Assembly (NCBI GenBank): GCA_964462535.1
Contig: CAYWXV010000002.1
Location: 186,001-250,000 of the forward strand
Reading direction: 5' to 3'
Length of the DNA stretch: 64,000 bases
Origin: CAYWXV01 sp964462535
GTDB lineage: Bacteria > Bacteroidota > Ignavibacteria > OLB7
Under the pieces are notes generated by a model. That model worked only from the letters and a program-made list of their open reading frames with translations, ran no database searches and was not told the DNA's origin. The translations under genes were made by a program, and so were the position numbers. Below, piece by piece: positions 34,643 through 43,716 of this stretch. How positions within the stretch are numbered: the stretch's first letter is position 1; each line of letters begins with the position of its first letter.

Positions 34643-35457
34643 GCACCCTCCTTCTCAAGGGAGGCGACACACTCGTGTACAGAAAGGGCGACTGCGATCA
34701 ATCTGTCGGCCCGTTCCAGTGGGAGCTGTGTTGCTGCATCGGACAGCGCGCTTGGGGGGTCCGGATGCGTTTCAAAGAAGAGACCGTCGACCCCAACGGC
34801 TACTGCGCCCCGCACGAGAGGCTCGATGAACTCGGGAAATCCGCCGGAGATTCCACCACGCGACGGAATCTGAAGCGAGTGCGTTGCGTCGTAAACGACG
34901 GGCGCACCGAACGATCGCATGATCGGAAGTCCGCGCATGTCGACTACCAGATTGTGGTATCCGAAAGACGTTCCCCGCTCGGTAATCATCACGCGGTCGT
35001 TCCCCTCCCGTCTGACCTTGTCGATGGCGAAACCCATGTCTTCGGGTGCCATGAACTGCCCCTTCTTCACATTAACTGCTCGTCCGGTCTGCGCTGCGGC
35101 CTGAAGTAGTTCTGTCTGGCGACAGAGGAAAGCGGGTATCTGAAGGATATCGACGTAGTCCGCTGCAAGGCGGGCGTCGTCAGGGACGTGGATGTCGGTG
35201 ATCGTCGGAAGCTCGAACTCGGAGCCGATCGACGCGAGAATCTCGAGTGCCCTCTCCACCCCTATCGTCTGGAACGAATCAGGAGCGGTTCGGTTAGCCT
35301 TTCTGAAGGATCCCTTGAGTACGAGCGCGACGCCTCGACGGGCCGACGATTCGGCCAGCACACCGGCGACACGACGGAGCATCTCTTCGCCCTCGACCAG
35401 GCATGGTCCGGCGACGAAGAAGAGTCCCTTGCTCAGATCAAAACGGCCGACATTCAT
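34639..35457 (-). CDS. kdsA: 3-deoxy-8-phosphooctulonate (Kdo-8-P) synthase
   Basis: 272 residues. The cytoplasmic enzyme condenses arabinose-5-phosphate with phosphoenolpyruvate. Visible are FFVAGPCLVEGEEML, LVLKGSFRKANRTAPDSF, PTITDIHVPDDARLAADYVD, LQIPAFLCRQTELLQAA, VNVKKGQFMAPEDM and the C-terminal FFETHPDPPSALSDAATQLP. The Cys in LCRQTE may be a metal ligand as in the metal-dependent class, which I have not verified. It is first in the kdsA-kdsD-lptC operon, overlapping kdsD by 4 nt. Upstream is TAAACTTTG (35472-35480 reversed), an imperfect -7 element. Confidence 0.96.
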   Translation of the reverse strand: MNVGRFDLSKGLFFVAGPCLVEGEEMLRRVAGVLAESSARRGVALVLKGSFRKANRTAPDSFQTIGVERALEILASIGSEFELPTITDIHVPDDARLAADYVDILQIPAFLCRQTELLQAAAQTGRAVNVKKGQFMAPEDMGFAIDKVRREGNDRVMITERGTSFGYHNLVVDMRGLPIMRSFGAPVVYDATHSLQIPSRGGISGGFPEFIEPLVRGAVAVGVDGLFFETHPDPPSALSDAATQLPLERADRLIAVALSVHECVASLEKEGA

Positions 35458-35510
35458 AGTGCCGGCAAGGATACAAAGTTTAGATCGTTCAGCGAGGCCG
35501 ATTCCGGCCC

Positions 35511-36947
35511 CTACTTCCCTCGCTCGCCGCCAGATGGTACAAGCGGATCCGTGCCATTCTGCCGTTCCTCTGAATCTGAGAAACCGTCGCCGTCGGTGTC
35601 CGCGCGAAGTGGATCCGTACGAGGCGTCGACATGAGTTCATCACCGTCGGAGATGCCGTCTCCATCACTGTCGGCACGAGTGGGATCTGTTCTATAGGTG
35701 ATAACCTCGATGCCGTCGATGATGCCGTCACCGTCGGTGTCTGCCACATGCGGATCGGACCCGACAATGCTCCGTTCGATATCGTCAGGCAGCCCATCGT
35801 TGTCGCTATCATCACCGAAGCCGTACGTATCCCCCTCCCCGCGCTCGTACGATGCACTCCCCAGTGCGATTGTTGGGGCATAGCGCACCGCGAGAAAGAA
35901 CTCTGATCGAGACGGCCCCCTCGTGCTTCGGGGAAACGAGTGCTCCAGATACTTGACACCTGTCTCTATGTCGACGGCCCCGAACGACCTGACGATCAGG
36001 CCGAGATTGAGGTCCTCGCCGGCCACGTCGAGCTGCGCGATGAAGTCACCGATCCTGTACCGCGCCGCAGCAATTGGGTTGAAGCCGGCCTCAAACAGCG
36101 CGCCGCGTCGTTGGGCGTCGTCGGTTTCCTTACCTCCAATGTTCAGGAATCCTGACAGGGGACCGGAACCAGCATATTTACCGCTCCCCAGCCCGAGCGC
36201 CGCGCTGAAGCCCTGACGAGAAGTCTTCGTCGAGCTGTGGATTGTCGGTATCACCATTCCGCGGACATAGCTGTTGGTGTCGAGAGGAAATGACGTGAAG
36301 TCGAACGTGTCGACCGCGCCGTGCCCAGACCAGTTCCAGTCGCTTGCGCGCCTCGCCTGCCCCCACTGCCGAATGACCTCCAACGGCACATCGGGACACC
36401 TGTTGACGGCATTCGCCAACCAGGTGGAACTATCCTGCGTCGTCCATGCCCAGTAGCCGAGGAGCATGCTGATGGAATTGCGTGGAGAGTACACGGAATT
36501 ATCGGGCTGCAGGGCCGCCTCGGGATCATCGGCACCACTCTGAACGTAGTTCCCTTCCCACGAGAGGACGAAGCTCCATGGCGAGTTCGCTCCGCCAAGA
36601 GATGGAGGCATTACGGGACTGAAGCGGACAAACGGTGCCAGCACGGACGTGCCGCGCGCCACCATTCCAACGCGAAACATGCTGTAGTCCACCGAGAGGT
36701 ACTGGTAGAAGTGGAAGGCTGTGTCCCCGGCCGACACTTCTGCTGTGGCCGGATTCACGCGGCTAAGCGAAGGGCCTATCATCCATCCCCCGGCCTGAAC
36801 CTTGAAGTCGTGGTACTGTTCGAAGACGTGGCGGAGTTCAAGCACCTGACCATTGACGACGCAGGTCATCAATGCGAGGAGGGGAAGGGTCAGGGGAAAT
36901 GCAAGGAGTAGGGGCGATACTATCACCCGGTGGAGTCTGGACCTCAT
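35511..36947 (-). CDS. Surface/outer-membrane protein with thrombospondin type 3 calcium repeats
   Basis: 478 residues. A signal peptide (MRSRLHRVIVSPLLLAFPLT to about 34) precedes a beta-rich body of about 330 residues with motifs such as FRVGMVARGTSVLAPFVRFSP and TSRQGFSAALGLGSGKYAGS, resembling an outer-membrane beta barrel or DUF-type surface protein. The C-terminal 105 residues hold four or more thrombospondin type 3 repeats: DSDNDGLPDDIE, DTDGDGIIDGIE, DSDGDGISDGDE and DTDGDGFSDSEE. Their Asp-rich loops bind calcium. No T9SS sorting domain follows. The function is unknown; similar architectures occur in adhesion or porin-linked proteins. Confidence 0.75.
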   Translation of the reverse strand: MRSRLHRVIVSPLLLAFPLTLPLLALMTCVVNGQVLELRHVFEQYHDFKVQAGGWMIGPSLSRVNPATAEVSAGDTAFHFYQYLSVDYSMFRVGMVARGTSVLAPFVRFSPVMPPSLGGANSPWSFVLSWEGNYVQSGADDPEAALQPDNSVYSPRNSISMLLGYWAWTTQDSSTWLANAVNRCPDVPLEVIRQWGQARRASDWNWSGHGAVDTFDFTSFPLDTNSYVRGMVIPTIHSSTKTSRQGFSAALGLGSGKYAGSGPLSGFLNIGGKETDDAQRRGALFEAGFNPIAAARYRIGDFIAQLDVAGEDLNLGLIVRSFGAVDIETGVKYLEHSFPRSTRGPSRSEFFLAVRYAPTIALGSASYERGEGDTYGFGDDSDNDGLPDDIERSIVGSDPHVADTDGDGIIDGIEVITYRTDPTRADSDGDGISDGDELMSTPRTDPLRADTDGDGFSDSEERQNGTDPLVPSGGERGK

Positions 36948-37043
36948 TGCTGTCTCGCGAATAATGCCGCAGCTGCGGCGCGGGAAATCGGCTCTAACAC
37001 GACGGGCCGACTGGACATCGACCCATAGGTGAGCTGGGAACCG

Positions 37044-37493
37044 TCAGTGGACTGTGTCGAACGGATTGAGCATCAGCCGACTTCCGCCGAAGCTGAGCTC
37101 ACCCGCCTCCGCCAGAAGGCCGCCAACCATCTGCTTGATCTCCGCAACCGTCAAGGGTTGCATGGTGGCAAACTGAGCCCGGTTGACCACCATCTCGAAG
37201 TCGATCTCGTCCAGGATACCGATCTGCAGCAGCAGAAGAAGGTAACCGTACGCATCCGGATGGAAGAGACGACGCTCCGTCTCATGAAGGACGCGGAATG
37301 AAGCGGGCTTCCTATCAGCCACTTTTCCGGCGCCAAATACAGCGCGATCGGCAATCCAGCTAAAGGCCGCGCCAATCTCCGCCTGTGTATAGCCGTTTGA
37401 GGCCAGCCCCTTCACATCAATCGACTCCATGGGAGTATCCTGTCGGATCTGGTTGATGAGGTAGAGAATGATCTCGATAATCCGCTCGTTCAT
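37044..37493 (-). CDS. DUF494/Smg family protein
   Basis: 149 residues from ATG 37493. The start, MNERIIEIILYLINQIRQD, and the later GYTQAEIGAAFSWIADRA, then LHETERRLFHPDAYGYLLLLLQIG and VVNRAQFATMQPL match the DUF494 (Smg) family of about 150 residues. The family function is not established; smg lies near dprA and topA in some proteobacteria. The gene is the last of three in an operon with ybeY, 62 nt downstream of it. The upstream in-frame codons (to 37601) overlap ybeY and are not used. Confidence 0.85.
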   Translation of the reverse strand: MNERIIEIILYLINQIRQDTPMESIDVKGLASNGYTQAEIGAAFSWIADRAVFGAGKVADRKPASFRVLHETERRLFHPDAYGYLLLLLQIGILDEIDFEMVVNRAQFATMQPLTVAEIKQMVGGLLAEAGELSFGGSRLMLNPFDTVH

Positions 37494-37554
37494 CTGGTTG
37501 ATTGTCGCGCCGGAAAAAGTTTGGCCGGCAAGATAGGTCGAAGAACCGTGGAAG

Positions 37555-37989
37555 TCAACGCCCGACGCCATACCCGGACTGGGCCAGATACGTGTCCTCA
37601 AGCGCTGTCATGAGTGCTCTCTCGGCGTCGGTGTGATCGTCGTGTCCGGCAAGGTGGAGTGCCCCATGCGCGGCAAGCCTGAGGATTTCGTTGGTCAACG
37701 TAACGCCGTACTCCGACGCCTGTTCACGCGCGCGATCGACGCTGATGTAAATCTCCCCTTCAACCGGATCAAACTCGATAGGGAATGTGATGACGTCGGT
37801 TGGGTGATCGTGCTTGAGGAACGCGACATTCATGCGGTGTAGCGTTGCATCGTCCACAAGGACTACTGCAACGCTCGACCACGAAACGCCCTCGCCCTTG
37901 AGTACGGTGTTGACAATCGCGGCAATGGGTTCGCGCCGAAGGCGTGTCGTTGGGTGGGTGTTGTGAACCGAAACGTGCCGGCGTTTCAT
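37555..37989 (-). CDS. ybeY: rRNA maturation endoribonuclease YbeY
   Basis: 144 residues. YbeY is a zinc metalloprotein for 16S rRNA 3'-end maturation and ribosome quality control. The zinc motif is HGALHLAGHDDHTD (His108, His112, His118 or nearby), which differs from the usual HGxLHLxGYDH by having His-Asp-Asp in place of Tyr-Asp. Upstream VLVDDATLHRMNVAFLKHDHPTDVITFPIEFD is diagnostic. The gene begins 8 nt after the stop of the unknown protein at 37998. Confidence 0.95.
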   Translation of the reverse strand: MKRRHVSVHNTHPTTRLRREPIAAIVNTVLKGEGVSWSSVAVVLVDDATLHRMNVAFLKHDHPTDVITFPIEFDPVEGEIYISVDRAREQASEYGVTLTNEILRLAAHGALHLAGHDDHTDAERALMTALEDTYLAQSGYGVGR

Positions 37990-37997
37990 GCAACAGA

Positions 37998-38411
37998 TCA
38001 GACCGTGATGTTCTCGGCAAGCCCGAGTTGCATGGCGGCAAGCAGAAGAGCGGGGTCAAGCGTCGTGAAGTCGGCCGAGAGGTTCGCACGCGTCACGTTG
38101 GAGAACAGGCTGCACGTACCAGTTGCACCAACCACGAGTCCACTGATGCGTGCCCCTTCTTCGGCGACAAAAATCACTTCGTCCGGATCGACCGGAACGA
38201 AGCGCACCATGTTGTGCAGCTCGAAGTACCCGTGTACCGTCTGAGCGGACAATAGCGTGGCATCGGTTCCAATCGTTGAGATCGTCATGACCACCGGATG
38301 AGTAGCTCCCTCTCCCCCACCGATATGAAGCAGGGCATCAGGTCCGTTTTGCTCGAGGCTCGCTCCTAGTATGCGGGCAATTTCGGCGATCTGTTCGTTG
38401 GTCAGCGTCAC
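37998..38411 (-). CDS. Unknown protein, possibly a stress or roadblock-like family
   Basis: 137 residues from a GTG at 38411. I do not recognise it. The sequence alternates short strands and helices: NEQIAEIARILGASLEQNGPD, ALLHIGGGEGATHPVVMTIS, then YFELHNMVRFVPVDPDEVIFVAEEGARISGL and a C-terminal helix with PALLLAAMQLGLA. No signal peptide, membrane segment or catalytic motif is visible, so it is probably cytoplasmic. It is the first gene of an operon with ybeY and DUF494, so a link to ribosome maturation is possible but unproven. Confidence 0.7.
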   Translation of the reverse strand: MTLTNEQIAEIARILGASLEQNGPDALLHIGGGEGATHPVVMTISTIGTDATLLSAQTVHGYFELHNMVRFVPVDPDEVIFVAEEGARISGLVVGATGTCSLFSNVTRANLSADFTTLDPALLLAAMQLGLAENITV

Positions 38412-38499
38412 GGTCGGCTGGTTGGTTCGAATGATGTGGGACGGTGTCGCGGGGCCCCTACGGGAGTTCCGTCCTCGGGATACACATGTGGGTGTTCAG

Positions 38500-38507
38500 C
38501 AAAGATA
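38500..38507 (-). promoter_or_regulatory. -7 type element upstream of the ybeY operon
   Basis: TATCTTTG on the minus strand matches TAnnTTTG exactly and lies about 90 nt upstream of the GTG at 38411. A -33 element at the usual spacing is not evident. Confidence 0.35.
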
Positions 38508-38532
38508 TGATACGAGCCGGATCCACGACAGA

Positions 38533-39330
38533 CTACAATCGATACAGATCTGGTCGCCGATCAGCGAAGATATCGTTGAAGTCGTTGAACGACTTCCGTC
38601 GTGTTGCGATATGATCGACGTCGGCATGAAGTAGTCGTTCCTCGGCCGGATCGGCAATCGCCAGGACGTCCCCATTCGCCTGGATGATCCTGCTTTCACC
38701 TGTGAACGCGACCGACTCCTCTCCAACAACCTCGACGCCGAACCTGTTTGCCGTGGCACAGACTACACGATTCTCGAAAGCACGTGTCGACATAACCGGT
38801 CCCCAAACGGAGGCCGACACGACCAGATTCGATGGATGGGCTACCACGTCCGCACCCGCCAGCGCCAGTGTTCTGATCGCCTCCGGGAACCTCCAGTCGT
38901 AGCAGATCATCGTCCCTATCCTGATGTCATTCCAGTCAATCACAAAGAACCCGCTGTCTCCGCGCTGAAAGACCATTCCCTCCTTGTAGAAGAGGTGCGC
39001 CTTTCTGTAGATCTCCATTCGCCCGTCAGGAAGGGCGATCACGGCGCTGTTGAAGAGTCTATCGTCCTCCGTCCGCTCCGCGATTCCAGCCACGACCACA
39101 CTGTTTCTCTTCGCCGAGTATTCTCTCAACCACACCACGAACGGGTCGCGCTCAGGCGTCTCAACCAGTTCAAGTAGTTCTTTAGGGTCTGTGTAGAAGT
39201 AGCCGGTGGAGGCCAGTTCGGGGATTACCAACAGGTCAGGGGCATCGTCGGCCACAAGACGGGAAATCGTGGCGATGTTCGTAGGGACATCCCCTCGAAC
39301 TGGCGCGAACTGAAGTACTGAAATATGCAT
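38533..39330 (-). CDS. Carbon-nitrogen hydrolase (nitrilase superfamily amidase)
   Basis: 265 residues. The Glu-Lys-Cys triad is visible: Glu38 in LVIPELASTGY, Lys110 in YRKAHLFYKEG and Cys143 in GTMICYDWRFPE. The opening ISVLQFAPVRGD and the later GADVVAHPSNLVVSA, with FTGESRIIQANGDVLA, are family features. It hydrolyses an amide or C-N bond in the cytoplasm; the substrate (omega-amide, carbamoyl compound, or N-acyl group) is not determinable. It is divergent from the M23 gene across a 290-bp region (39331-39620) that shows no clear feature. Confidence 0.9.
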   Translation of the reverse strand: MHISVLQFAPVRGDVPTNIATISRLVADDAPDLLVIPELASTGYFYTDPKELLELVETPERDPFVVWLREYSAKRNSVVVAGIAERTEDDRLFNSAVIALPDGRMEIYRKAHLFYKEGMVFQRGDSGFFVIDWNDIRIGTMICYDWRFPEAIRTLALAGADVVAHPSNLVVSASVWGPVMSTRAFENRVVCATANRFGVEVVGEESVAFTGESRIIQANGDVLAIADPAEERLLHADVDHIATRRKSFNDFNDIFADRRPDLYRL

Positions 39331-39620
39331 GACGCGAACATACGGAGAGGGACAGGGAGATTACTGGATGAACTGTTACATGAACGAATCGAAGCTGTAT
39401 TCCGCGATTCGAACCGAGGGCGTTTTCATGACAAAGAATTCATTGGCCTCTTCCCTCCGACCGTTGTAGAATCGCGCTCCCTTTCGCTTCGGTTCCTCTC
39501 CGAAGCACGTCTGTCCTGGATCACTCCGGTCCACTGATCCCACGACTTTAACTCCACGGGACGACAGCTATTCAAGCCGTCGTCAGGGACCGTTTGTGCC
39601 GATTCAATTGTATCGATCCT

Positions 39621-40529
39621 ATGAGAACTGCTGTGTCGAAAACCCTGTTGACAACCCTGGTAACGCTGACAATCACGTTCGCTTCGATTTCGGATACGTC
39701 GTCGCTTGCGCACGCTCGCCTGGTCGACAATATTGACCTCATTGCCACCCCCTTCAGCCGTCTGATCGACTCGCTCCGTCTGGAGTCAATTCATCTGGAC
39801 AACCGCATCAGTGAGCTGTCGGCCGCGGACAGCTCCGTGTACCGTCGCCTGATGCTTCCGGTGATCAGCCCGGATCTGCGGAGTCACCTCCAGACAATGC
39901 GATACTTCGAGCCGGTTGTGATCACCCCTGTCGAAAACGACGAGGGACGTCTTGTCACTCGCATTGATATGCAGCGCAGGTACATCGATCTGTTTCTTTC
40001 GAATATTGAAGGACGTCGCTCCCTTGTCGATCAGCTCCCAACGCTGACGCCGACGGCTGGGACGTACACGTCCAGTTTCGGGTATCGCGTGCATCCGATA
40101 AGTGGTCGGGTGAAAATGCACGAGGGGATCGACCTCTCCGCGCCAAGCGGCACCCCGATTCGGGCCTCAGGCAACGGTGTCATATCGTTCGCGGGGCGTC
40201 GCAACGGATATGGCAATACCGTTCAGATCGCCCATTCGTTCGGCTACGCGACGCTGTACGGTCACTGCTCGAAGCTTCTGGTGAAGGAAGGGGATACTGT
40301 GAGTCGCGGAGATGTCATTGCTCTGGTTGGATCCACCGGAGCATCGACAGGACCCCATCTCCATTACGAAGTGTCGGTCGACGGCACCAAAGTCGCCCCG
40401 GATGGCTTTCTCCTTGAGGATCCGATTCGTCCGATCGCGAAGGAAGTGCAACCTGACGGGGTGGCGAAGACAGCGTCCAAGTCGTCGAAGAAGAAAGGAT
40501 CAAAGAGAAGCAGCCGGAAACGGCACTGA
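39621..40529 (+). CDS. M23 family (LytM) murein peptidase
   Basis: 302 residues from ATG 39621. A signal peptide (MRTAVSKTLLTTLVTLTITF) precedes a helical segment with NRISELSAADSSVYRRLMLP, and the C-terminal M23 domain shows HEGIDLSAPSGTPIRASGNG, then SFGYATLYGHCSKLLVKEGDTVSRGDVIALVG, and GPHLHYEVSV: the His-x3-Asp and His-x-His zinc ligands are complete. It is a periplasmic peptidoglycan endopeptidase, or an activator of amidases. The basic C-terminus (KKGSKRSSRKRH) is odd for a periplasmic enzyme and may bind the wall. Confidence 0.92.
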   Translation: MRTAVSKTLLTTLVTLTITFASISDTSSLAHARLVDNIDLIATPFSRLIDSLRLESIHLDNRISELSAADSSVYRRLMLPVISPDLRSHLQTMRYFEPVVITPVENDEGRLVTRIDMQRRYIDLFLSNIEGRRSLVDQLPTLTPTAGTYTSSFGYRVHPISGRVKMHEGIDLSAPSGTPIRASGNGVISFAGRRNGYGNTVQIAHSFGYATLYGHCSKLLVKEGDTVSRGDVIALVGSTGASTGPHLHYEVSVDGTKVAPDGFLLEDPIRPIAKEVQPDGVAKTASKSSKKKGSKRSSRKRH

Positions 40530-40676
40530 CAGACGCTTCATGATGATTGTGAATACGGGCGCCTCTTCACTAACGTGATCGGGCGCTCGTGTGTCGTTAC
40601 CCACATGGTCCATCGTTGTTTGAGAGAGATGTTGCGGTCAACAGCAAGAAGATCCACTACACCGTAATCGAGAACT

Positions 40677-42221
40677 ATGCACGTCGTTAAGCGCGCTCTA
40701 CTCAGCGTTTCCGATAAGGCCGGCATCGTCGACTTCGCCCGCGGACTAGCGGAGCTGGGAGTGTTATTGATTTCCACCGGGGGGACCGCCAAAGCCCTTA
40801 GAGACGCCGGCCTCGTCGTCAGTGATGTGAGCGACCTCACCGGGTTCCCGGAGATGATGGACGGACGCGTGAAGACACTCCATCCAATCGTTCACGGAGG
40901 ACTGCTTGCACGATTGGATCTCCCCTCCCACGTCGCTGCCATGAAGGAGCATGGAATCGAGTCGATCGACCTGGTCGTCGTCAACCTCTACCCGTTCCAG
41001 CAGACGCTGGAGCGACCGGGTTCCACGCACGAGGAGATCGTCGAGCAGATCGACATTGGTGGTCCGGCAATGGTGCGCTCCTCTGCCAAGAACTACCACT
41101 TCACGGCAATCGTTACGTCACCAAGTCGCTATGATTCGATACTGAGCGAGTTGCGTGAGAACCACATGACGCTGTCTGAACAGACACGACTCTCGCTCTC
41201 CGCAGAGGCATTCACCCACACGGCCCGCTACGACGCCGCCATCTCGAGATACATGAACGGGCTTGCGGATGGTGGGGGTCGATTTGGAACAAACCTCACT
41301 CTCTCCCTCCCACGTGTTCAAACACTCCGCTACGGTGAGAACCCGCATCAGGAGGCCGGTCTCTACGGGACGTTCGAGACGATCTTCGCGCAGCTCCACG
41401 GGAAGGAACTCAGCTATAACAACATTCTTGACATCGACGCTGCATCGCGCGCCGTCCTGGAGTTCGAGCAGCCGACGGTCGTCATTGTGAAGCACACCAA
41501 CCCGTGCGGCGTGGCGACGTCTGAGACATTGGGCCCAGCGTGGGACAAAGCCTTCGCGACTGACACAAAGTCTCCGTTCGGCGGAATCATTGCCGTCAAC
41601 AGGCCCCTCGATGTCGAAACCGCCACGGCGATCAATGAAATATTCACGGAGGTTGTGATAGCTCCGGAGTTTCCCGAAGAGACGCTGGAGCTATTGCGCC
41701 GAAAAAGGGACCGCCGGCTGATCCGTGCCGACTACGGTCTCCTCCGGCATTCATTCGGGCTTGAACTCCGATCCGTTGCCGGAGGAGTGCTGGCGCAGTC
41801 GTCCGACGACCGGCTGTTTGGCGATGAAGGATTGAGGGTGGTTACAAAGCGTCCCCCTACGGATGAAGAGATGGCGGCGATGGAATTTGCGTGGCGGGTC
41901 GCCAAGCACATCAAGTCGAACGCCATTGTCTACGCCGCATCGGATCGAACGCTCGGGATTGGTGCGGGCCAGATGTCACGTGTCGACTCGGCGGCAATCG
42001 CCGCGCGGAAGGCAGCTGCGGCGGGACTCGATTTGAAAGGATGTGCCGTTGCCAGCGATGCCTTTTTCCCGTTTGCGGATGGGCTCCTGGAGGCGGTCGA
42101 GGCAGGTGCAACGGCGGTGATTCAACCGGGCGGATCGGTCCGGGATCAGGAAGTCATCGACGCGGCGGATGCAAACGGTATCGCGATGGTCATGACAGGC
42201 ATGCGCCACTTCCGACACTAG
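40677..42221 (+). CDS. purH: Bifunctional AICAR formyltransferase / IMP cyclohydrolase
   Basis: 514 residues. It performs the last two steps of purine synthesis in the cytoplasm. The N-terminal IMP cyclohydrolase domain (about 1-195) shows ALLSVSDKAGIVDFARGLAE, STGGTAKALRDAG and VKTLHPIVHGGLLAR; the C-terminal AICAR transformylase domain carries LRYGENPHQEAGLYG, IVKHTNPCGVATSE and GGIIAVNRPLD, ending IQPGGSVRDQEVIDAADANG. The Lys-His pair in the KHTNPCG motif is present. Length is typical. It follows the M23 gene by 147 bp on the same strand and converges with the ABC permease gene. Confidence 0.97.
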   Translation: MHVVKRALLSVSDKAGIVDFARGLAELGVLLISTGGTAKALRDAGLVVSDVSDLTGFPEMMDGRVKTLHPIVHGGLLARLDLPSHVAAMKEHGIESIDLVVVNLYPFQQTLERPGSTHEEIVEQIDIGGPAMVRSSAKNYHFTAIVTSPSRYDSILSELRENHMTLSEQTRLSLSAEAFTHTARYDAAISRYMNGLADGGGRFGTNLTLSLPRVQTLRYGENPHQEAGLYGTFETIFAQLHGKELSYNNILDIDAASRAVLEFEQPTVVIVKHTNPCGVATSETLGPAWDKAFATDTKSPFGGIIAVNRPLDVETATAINEIFTEVVIAPEFPEETLELLRRKRDRRLIRADYGLLRHSFGLELRSVAGGVLAQSSDDRLFGDEGLRVVTKRPPTDEEMAAMEFAWRVAKHIKSNAIVYAASDRTLGIGAGQMSRVDSAAIAARKAAAAGLDLKGCAVASDAFFPFADGLLEAVEAGATAVIQPGGSVRDQEVIDAADANGIAMVMTGMRHFRH

Positions 42222-42293
42222 AGCGCAGCACGGTTGGGGGAGATAGTGAATCGAGCGCCTTCGCGGCCTGGTGCTTCGGATCAACCGCAGCCG

Positions 42294-43133
42294 TCAGCCC
42301 TTGACGGCTCCCGCGGTCATCCCCTGGATGATCTGTTTCTGGAAGACCAGAAAGAGTATGATCACGGGAAGGGCCGAAATGCTGGCGCCGGCCATGAGGT
42401 GTCCCCAATCTATCGACTGGTTGCCGAGGTATGCCGCAAGGCCGACCGGTAGTGTCTTCATCCGATCGCTGTTCGTGAAGAGGAACGGATATAGAAACGT
42501 GTTCCAGTTGGTTAGGAAGGTAAAGACCGCCAGAACGGTGAGCATTGGCTTCGATAGCGGCATGATCACCTTGAAGAGGACCCGCCAATCCCCGGCACCA
42601 TCCATTCGCGCCGCCTCCTCGATCTCTTTCGGCAATCCTTCGACGTACTGCTTCATCAGAAAGATGCCAAACGGCGCCACCAGGTTCGGCACGATAAGCG
42701 CCCAGTAGGTATCCAGCCACCCGAGCCCAACCATCAGCCTGTACAGCGGTATCATCACTACCTGCTGCGGAATCATCAACATCGCCACCACGCTCATCGT
42801 GAACAGACCCTGCGCGGGGATTCGGCGTCGAGCGAGTGCATACCCCACCATCGTGCAGAAGAGGACGTTCCCCGCCGTTACCATGCCCCCCACGAGTAGT
42901 GAGTTCAGCAGATAGACATCGAATGAGTTTAACGAGAGTACGTCCGTGTAATGTGTGCCGGTGAATGGACCACTCAGCAATGGCAGGAACGACGAGAGAT
43001 CGGGCGTCCGCTCTCTCAGTGAGATCACGAGCATCCACACGAGCGGGAAGAGCATCCCGGCCAACACCGTCAGGAGGACGAGATGGAGGAAGAGTCGAGA
43101 GGGACGTGGAAGTGACCTAGCGATAGAGGCCAT
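42294..43133 (-). CDS. Carbohydrate ABC transporter permease (MalG type)
   Basis: 279 residues from ATG 43133; this start overlaps the nadD 3' end by 17 nt. Six hydrophobic helices are visible, and the EAA loop that docks the ATPase reads EAARMDGAGDWRVLFKVIMP. NSLLVGGMVTAGNVLFCTMVG, LMIPQQVVMIPLYRLM and WALIVPNLVAPFGIFLMKQY are MalG-family features. It should form half of an inner-membrane sugar importer, but no MalF partner, ATPase or binding protein is present in the window, so the partner genes are elsewhere or missing. The ATG is supported by MASIARSLPRPSR preceding the first helix. Confidence 0.9.
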   Translation of the reverse strand: MASIARSLPRPSRLFLHLVLLTVLAGMLFPLVWMLVISLRERTPDLSSFLPLLSGPFTGTHYTDVLSLNSFDVYLLNSLLVGGMVTAGNVLFCTMVGYALARRRIPAQGLFTMSVVAMLMIPQQVVMIPLYRLMVGLGWLDTYWALIVPNLVAPFGIFLMKQYVEGLPKEIEEAARMDGAGDWRVLFKVIMPLSKPMLTVLAVFTFLTNWNTFLYPFLFTNSDRMKTLPVGLAAYLGNQSIDWGHLMAGASISALPVIILFLVFQKQIIQGMTAGAVKG

Positions 43134-43716
43134 GCTGCTCGATGTAATCAATCACCTGATCTGGGAGGCGATACCTGACCGATGCGCCTCTCTGGATACG
43201 CTCGCGAATGTCGGTACTCGAGATCTCCATCATGGGGGCGGGAATCTCGTGGTACTGAAATCGAGCCGCAACGTCGGCAGAGAGGCGATGACCCGGGCGC
43301 TGAATAGCTGCGATCTGTGCCAGCTCACCGATTCGTTCGGGATCGCGCCACGTCGGAAAGTCACGAAGACTGTCTCCCCCAAGGATGAGATAGAGGGTTG
43401 ACGGCTCATGGTGTTGCTGCAAGTACTCGAGCGTCTCGACAGTGTAGCTCACCGTTTGCCTCTCCAGCTCCCACGCCAATGAGGCGAAATGATCGTTCCC
43501 CTCGATCGCCCGTTCAAGCATCGCAAGTCGGTGGGGTCCCGGGGATATGATCCTCCCCTTCTGCTTGTGGGGCGGAATCGCCGCCGGTGCGAAATAGACG
43601 AGATCCAGCCCGAGAGCTTCACGAGCGCATTCGGCGATCAACAGATGGGCGTTGTGTATCGGGTCGAACGTGCCGCCGAAGAGCCCGATCTTTGTGACGT
43701 CTGAAGCGTTCCCCAT
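43117..43716 (-). CDS. nadD: Nicotinate-nucleotide adenylyltransferase
   Basis: 199 residues. NadD joins nicotinate mononucleotide and ATP to make deamido-NAD. The nucleotidyltransferase signature GLFGGTFDPIHNAHLLIAE and PAAIPPHK, then LILGGDSLRDFPTW and the ISSTDIRERIQRG motif are complete. It starts immediately after the stop of the TIGR04282 gene (TAG 43717-43719, ATG ends at 43716), so the two are tightly coupled; the ABC permease gene overlaps its end. Confidence 0.96.
   Translation of the reverse strand: MGNASDVTKIGLFGGTFDPIHNAHLLIAECAREALGLDLVYFAPAAIPPHKQKGRIISPGPHRLAMLERAIEGNDHFASLAWELERQTVSYTVETLEYLQQHHEPSTLYLILGGDSLRDFPTWRDPERIGELAQIAAIQRPGHRLSADVAARFQYHEIPAPMMEISSTDIRERIQRGASVRYRLPDQVIDYIEQHGLYR

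Noticed and set aside
39331..39537. Plus-strand ORF of about 70 codons between the amidase and M23 genes
   Set aside because: No family similarity or ribosome-binding site, and the composition resembles random sequence.
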